Below the pieces are notes generated by a model that was not told the origin of the DNA, searched no databases, and worked only from the letters and a program-made list of their open reading frames with translations. The position numbers and the translations under genes were made by a program. Below are positions 42,016 to 44,382 of a stretch of DNA of 44,382 nt, in pieces (position 1 is the first letter of the stretch; each line of letters opens with the position of its first letter). Origin of the DNA: JABMMZ01 sp964505065 (GTDB taxonomy: Bacteria; Bacteroidota; Bacteroidia; NS11-12g; UBA955); the NCBI GenBank assembly GCA_964505065.1, contig CAZDGF010000029.1, forward strand, positions 1-44,382. The letters run 5' to 3'.

Positions 42016-44217
42016 ATGAACAAATGCAAACTTGTAGTCTTTTTTTATTTTTTAGTTTCTTTTAATCTCAATGCGCAAAACACATTGAGCAATAGCGGTA
42101 TATTAGCCAAGCATCAGCCTTCTTTATTGCTTTCCCACCCACAAGGCGAAACCCATGCACTTGTATTGGTAAATACCAAAGCCAATGATTCATTTTTTAA
42201 TACATTAAATATAAAAGTGAATGCCAAAATAGGCAATATTTGGTCGGTACAATTTGCTGCAAAAGATTTAGAAAAAATTAGCCAATTGCCTTGTTTTGAT
42301 TATATAGAAATAGCCACAAAAGCAAATGCTGCAAGATTTAAAAATGATATTGAACGACAAGCCACAAGTGTAGATAAAGTACAAAATGGACTTACCAATG
42401 GTTTGCCTTTAAATTATACGGGCAAAGGTGTTGTTGTAGGCATTGTAGATATTGGTTTTCAGGGCAATAATCCTACTTTTTTTGACAATGCAGGTAAGCA
42501 AACACGAATAACAAGAATATGGCAACAAAACAATAAAAATGGCACACCACCAATAGGTTATAATTATGGCACAGAATTAACAGATACCACAAGTATTATC
42601 AACTCAAACGATATGGACGGCTCGCATGGCACACATGTGGGCGGAATAGCAGCAGGCAGTGGTTTTAGTACACCCAATATGCAATACAAAGGCATGGCGC
42701 CTCAAGCCGAACTTGTATTTGTAGGCATAAAATATAGCAACGATACGCTTGGCGGTAGTGCTTTGGGAGATTATATTATTGCTAATCCTACAATTATAGA
42801 TGCGTATAAATATATTTTTGATTATGCGCAAAGTATAGGCAAACCAGCAGTTATCAATTTAAGTTGGGGTATGCACACAGGTCCGCACGATGGCTCAAGC
42901 CTTTTTGACAAAGCTACAGAACAATTGGTAGGCAAAGGCAAAGTATTGGTAGGCGCAAATGGCAACGAGGGCGATAATCCTATGCACTGGAACTGCCAAT
43001 TTAACAACGATACTGCCAAAACCATAGCCATAGAAAACAGCCGCCAAAATAGAAATAGAGAAAGCGTGTATGTAGATTTTTGGGGCAGTAAAAACACAGA
43101 TTTTAAACTTAAAATAAGTATTATAGATACCAATAAAAATATAGTTGCCGAAACTCCATTTATTAGCAGCACTTCAAATACTTTAACACAGTATAATTTA
43201 AGTGCAGATAGCAACAATTTTAAAATTTCATTTGCTTGTACCCAAGCCAATACTTTGAATCAAAAACCCAACATTACGCTCAATGTATTTCACAATAATC
43301 CTAAAAAACATTTAATTTTATTGAGTTTAACTTCAACAAATTCTATGGTACACGCTTGGAATAGCGGTGCTACAAGAGAGTGGACTTCTGGCTCGTTTAG
43401 AAACAAAGTAGGCAATGTAGATTTGAGCAACCAAGCCATAGCAGGCAATACAGATTATACCTGTGGCGAAAATGGTGGAACATCTAAAGCCGTAATTTCC
43501 GTTGGCGCAATGGCTGCTCGCAGTGCATTTATTAGATTAAATGGCACGTTAAAAAATGATTCAAGCTATGTTCTGCCTGGCGCAATAGCCAAATTTAGCA
43601 GCAAAGGACCAACCGTAGATGGGCGTATAAAACCTGATATTGCAGCACCAGGTTTTGCTGTGCCTTCTGCAGTCAACAATAAACAATTTCAAGGTTGGGA
43701 ATTGGATAGAACGCTTTTAAAAACAGCTTTTAGAGGCGATACAAACTATTGGGTAGCTTATAATGGCACATCTATGGCATCGCCCCACGTATGCGGTATA
43801 GTAGCTTTGCTTTTACAAGCAAATCCTAACTTAACAGCTGCACAAATAAAAAATATTTTACATACCACAGCTACAGCCAATACAGCCACAGGCAGCGTGC
43901 CAAACAATCAATATGGCTATGGTATAGTAAATGCCTTTGAGGCTATTAAAAGTACACTACAACAAGCAGGTATCAATGCTTTCAATTCAGAAAACGAAGT
44001 AATTATTTATCCAAACCCTGCGCTGAATATTTTAAATATACAAACTACTGGGCAATACCACATTGAAATAAGCTGCATAGATGGTAAAAAAATGATACAA
44101 ACCAAAGAAATGAATGGCAACAATGCTATAAATATTGAAAACTTAAGTAAAGGGATTTATATTGTATCCATTATCAAAGAAAAAGAAAGACATATTTTTA
44201 AGTTGTTGAAGGAGTAG
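42016..44217 (+). CDS. S8 subtilisin-like peptidase with T9SS sorting domain
   Basis: Secreted serine peptidase of 733 residues. The signal peptide is MNKCKLVVFFYFLVSFNLNAQ. After a propeptide-like region (to about 125), the catalytic triad is Asp145 (VVGIVDIGFQG), His204 (DGSHGTHVGGIAAG) and Ser586 (GTSMASPHVCGI), with the oxyanion asparagine in GANGNEGD. A beta-sandwich insertion of about 200 residues lies before the serine. The last 70 residues (VIIYPNPALNILNI..., NIENLSKGIYIVSI, HIFKLLKE) are a type A T9SS C-terminal sorting domain, so the enzyme should be exported through the T9SS and attached or released at the surface. I chose the ATG at 42016; 42010 is also possible, while an upstream GTG at 41947 precedes the promoter. 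Confidence 0.92.
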   Translation: MNKCKLVVFFYFLVSFNLNAQNTLSNSGILAKHQPSLLLSHPQGETHALVLVNTKANDSFFNTLNIKVNAKIGNIWSVQFAAKDLEKISQLPCFDYIEIATKANAARFKNDIERQATSVDKVQNGLTNGLPLNYTGKGVVVGIVDIGFQGNNPTFFDNAGKQTRITRIWQQNNKNGTPPIGYNYGTELTDTTSIINSNDMDGSHGTHVGGIAAGSGFSTPNMQYKGMAPQAELVFVGIKYSNDTLGGSALGDYIIANPTIIDAYKYIFDYAQSIGKPAVINLSWGMHTGPHDGSSLFDKATEQLVGKGKVLVGANGNEGDNPMHWNCQFNNDTAKTIAIENSRQNRNRESVYVDFWGSKNTDFKLKISIIDTNKNIVAETPFISSTSNTLTQYNLSADSNNFKISFACTQANTLNQKPNITLNVFHNNPKKHLILLSLTSTNSMVHAWNSGATREWTSGSFRNKVGNVDLSNQAIAGNTDYTCGENGGTSKAVISVGAMAARSAFIRLNGTLKNDSSYVLPGAIAKFSSKGPTVDGRIKPDIAAPGFAVPSAVNNKQFQGWELDRTLLKTAFRGDTNYWVAYNGTSMASPHVCGIVALLLQANPNLTAAQIKNILHTTATANTATGSVPNNQYGYGIVNAFEAIKSTLQQAGINAFNSENEVIIYPNPALNILNIQTTGQYHIEISCIDGKKMIQTKEMNGNNAINIENLSKGIYIVSIIKEKERHIFKLLKE

Positions 44218-44382
44218 GGGGTGGATGATATTAATATTTATCTATTAAATAAAAATTAACGTACTTAATCATTGAAAGGTTAGTTCAAATTGTGGAGTCA
44301 ATTAACCAAAAGTATAAACGTTTTAATATTTGGCGGATTCAAGTTTAAAATGCAACTTCAAATATATAACTATTTGGCGATT
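44218..44382. other. Right-edge intergenic sequence
   Basis: AT-rich; no gene, terminator hairpin or repeat that I can support. Confidence 0.4.

Overview
The window comes from an AT-rich member of the Bacteroidota. Evidence: the short region-1.1-less primary sigma factor, promoters with the phylum's -7 box TAnnTTTG, a bamD / omega / coaBC / DUF4835 block, a TonB protein with the phylum's N-terminal signature, and a peptidase ending in a type IX secretion (T9SS) sorting domain. I saw no tRNA, rRNA, CRISPR array, transposase or prophage gene.

Region 1 (1-14120). After a repeat block at the left edge come hldD, a very large polytopic sensor kinase and an SprA-like outer-membrane barrel, all on the minus strand. 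They are followed by queD, a DivIC/FtsB-like protein and a beta-helix lipoprotein on the plus strand. A bidirectional terminator separates these from a LytS/LytTR two-component operon led by a tiny membrane protein. An orphan UPF0175 antitoxin-like gene and a nonsense-mutated PD-(D/E)XK nuclease-like pseudogene follow. Region 2 (14120-17860) holds housekeeping genes (fbaB, accD, gcvH, VanZ-like) separated by dispersed and tandem repeats, including a 41-bp-period array of hairpins with compensatory changes.

Region 3 (17858-24600) is a core-gene run on the plus strand: tonB, radC, bamD, rpoZ-like omega, coaC and coaB (a normally fused enzyme split here by a +1 frame change), DUF4835, aroB and rpoD.

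Region 4 (24625-44217) is the least described part and is rich in surface proteins. It has a barrel with a ComEA-like HhH domain behind a PorV-like barrel, then an operon encoding a giant multidomain surface protein (split by one in-frame TAA), an Fn3 protein and a PKD lipoprotein. Further on are a small exported protein, an AAA_14/DUF4143 ATPase behind a large palindrome, a lone receiver domain translationally coupled to an outer-membrane barrel, and a T9SS-exported subtilase. The promoter regions of the giant-protein operon and the receiver/barrel operon share paired GTGGYA boxes 21 bp apart, at almost the same distance from the start codon. This suggests the two loci are controlled together as one cell-surface system.
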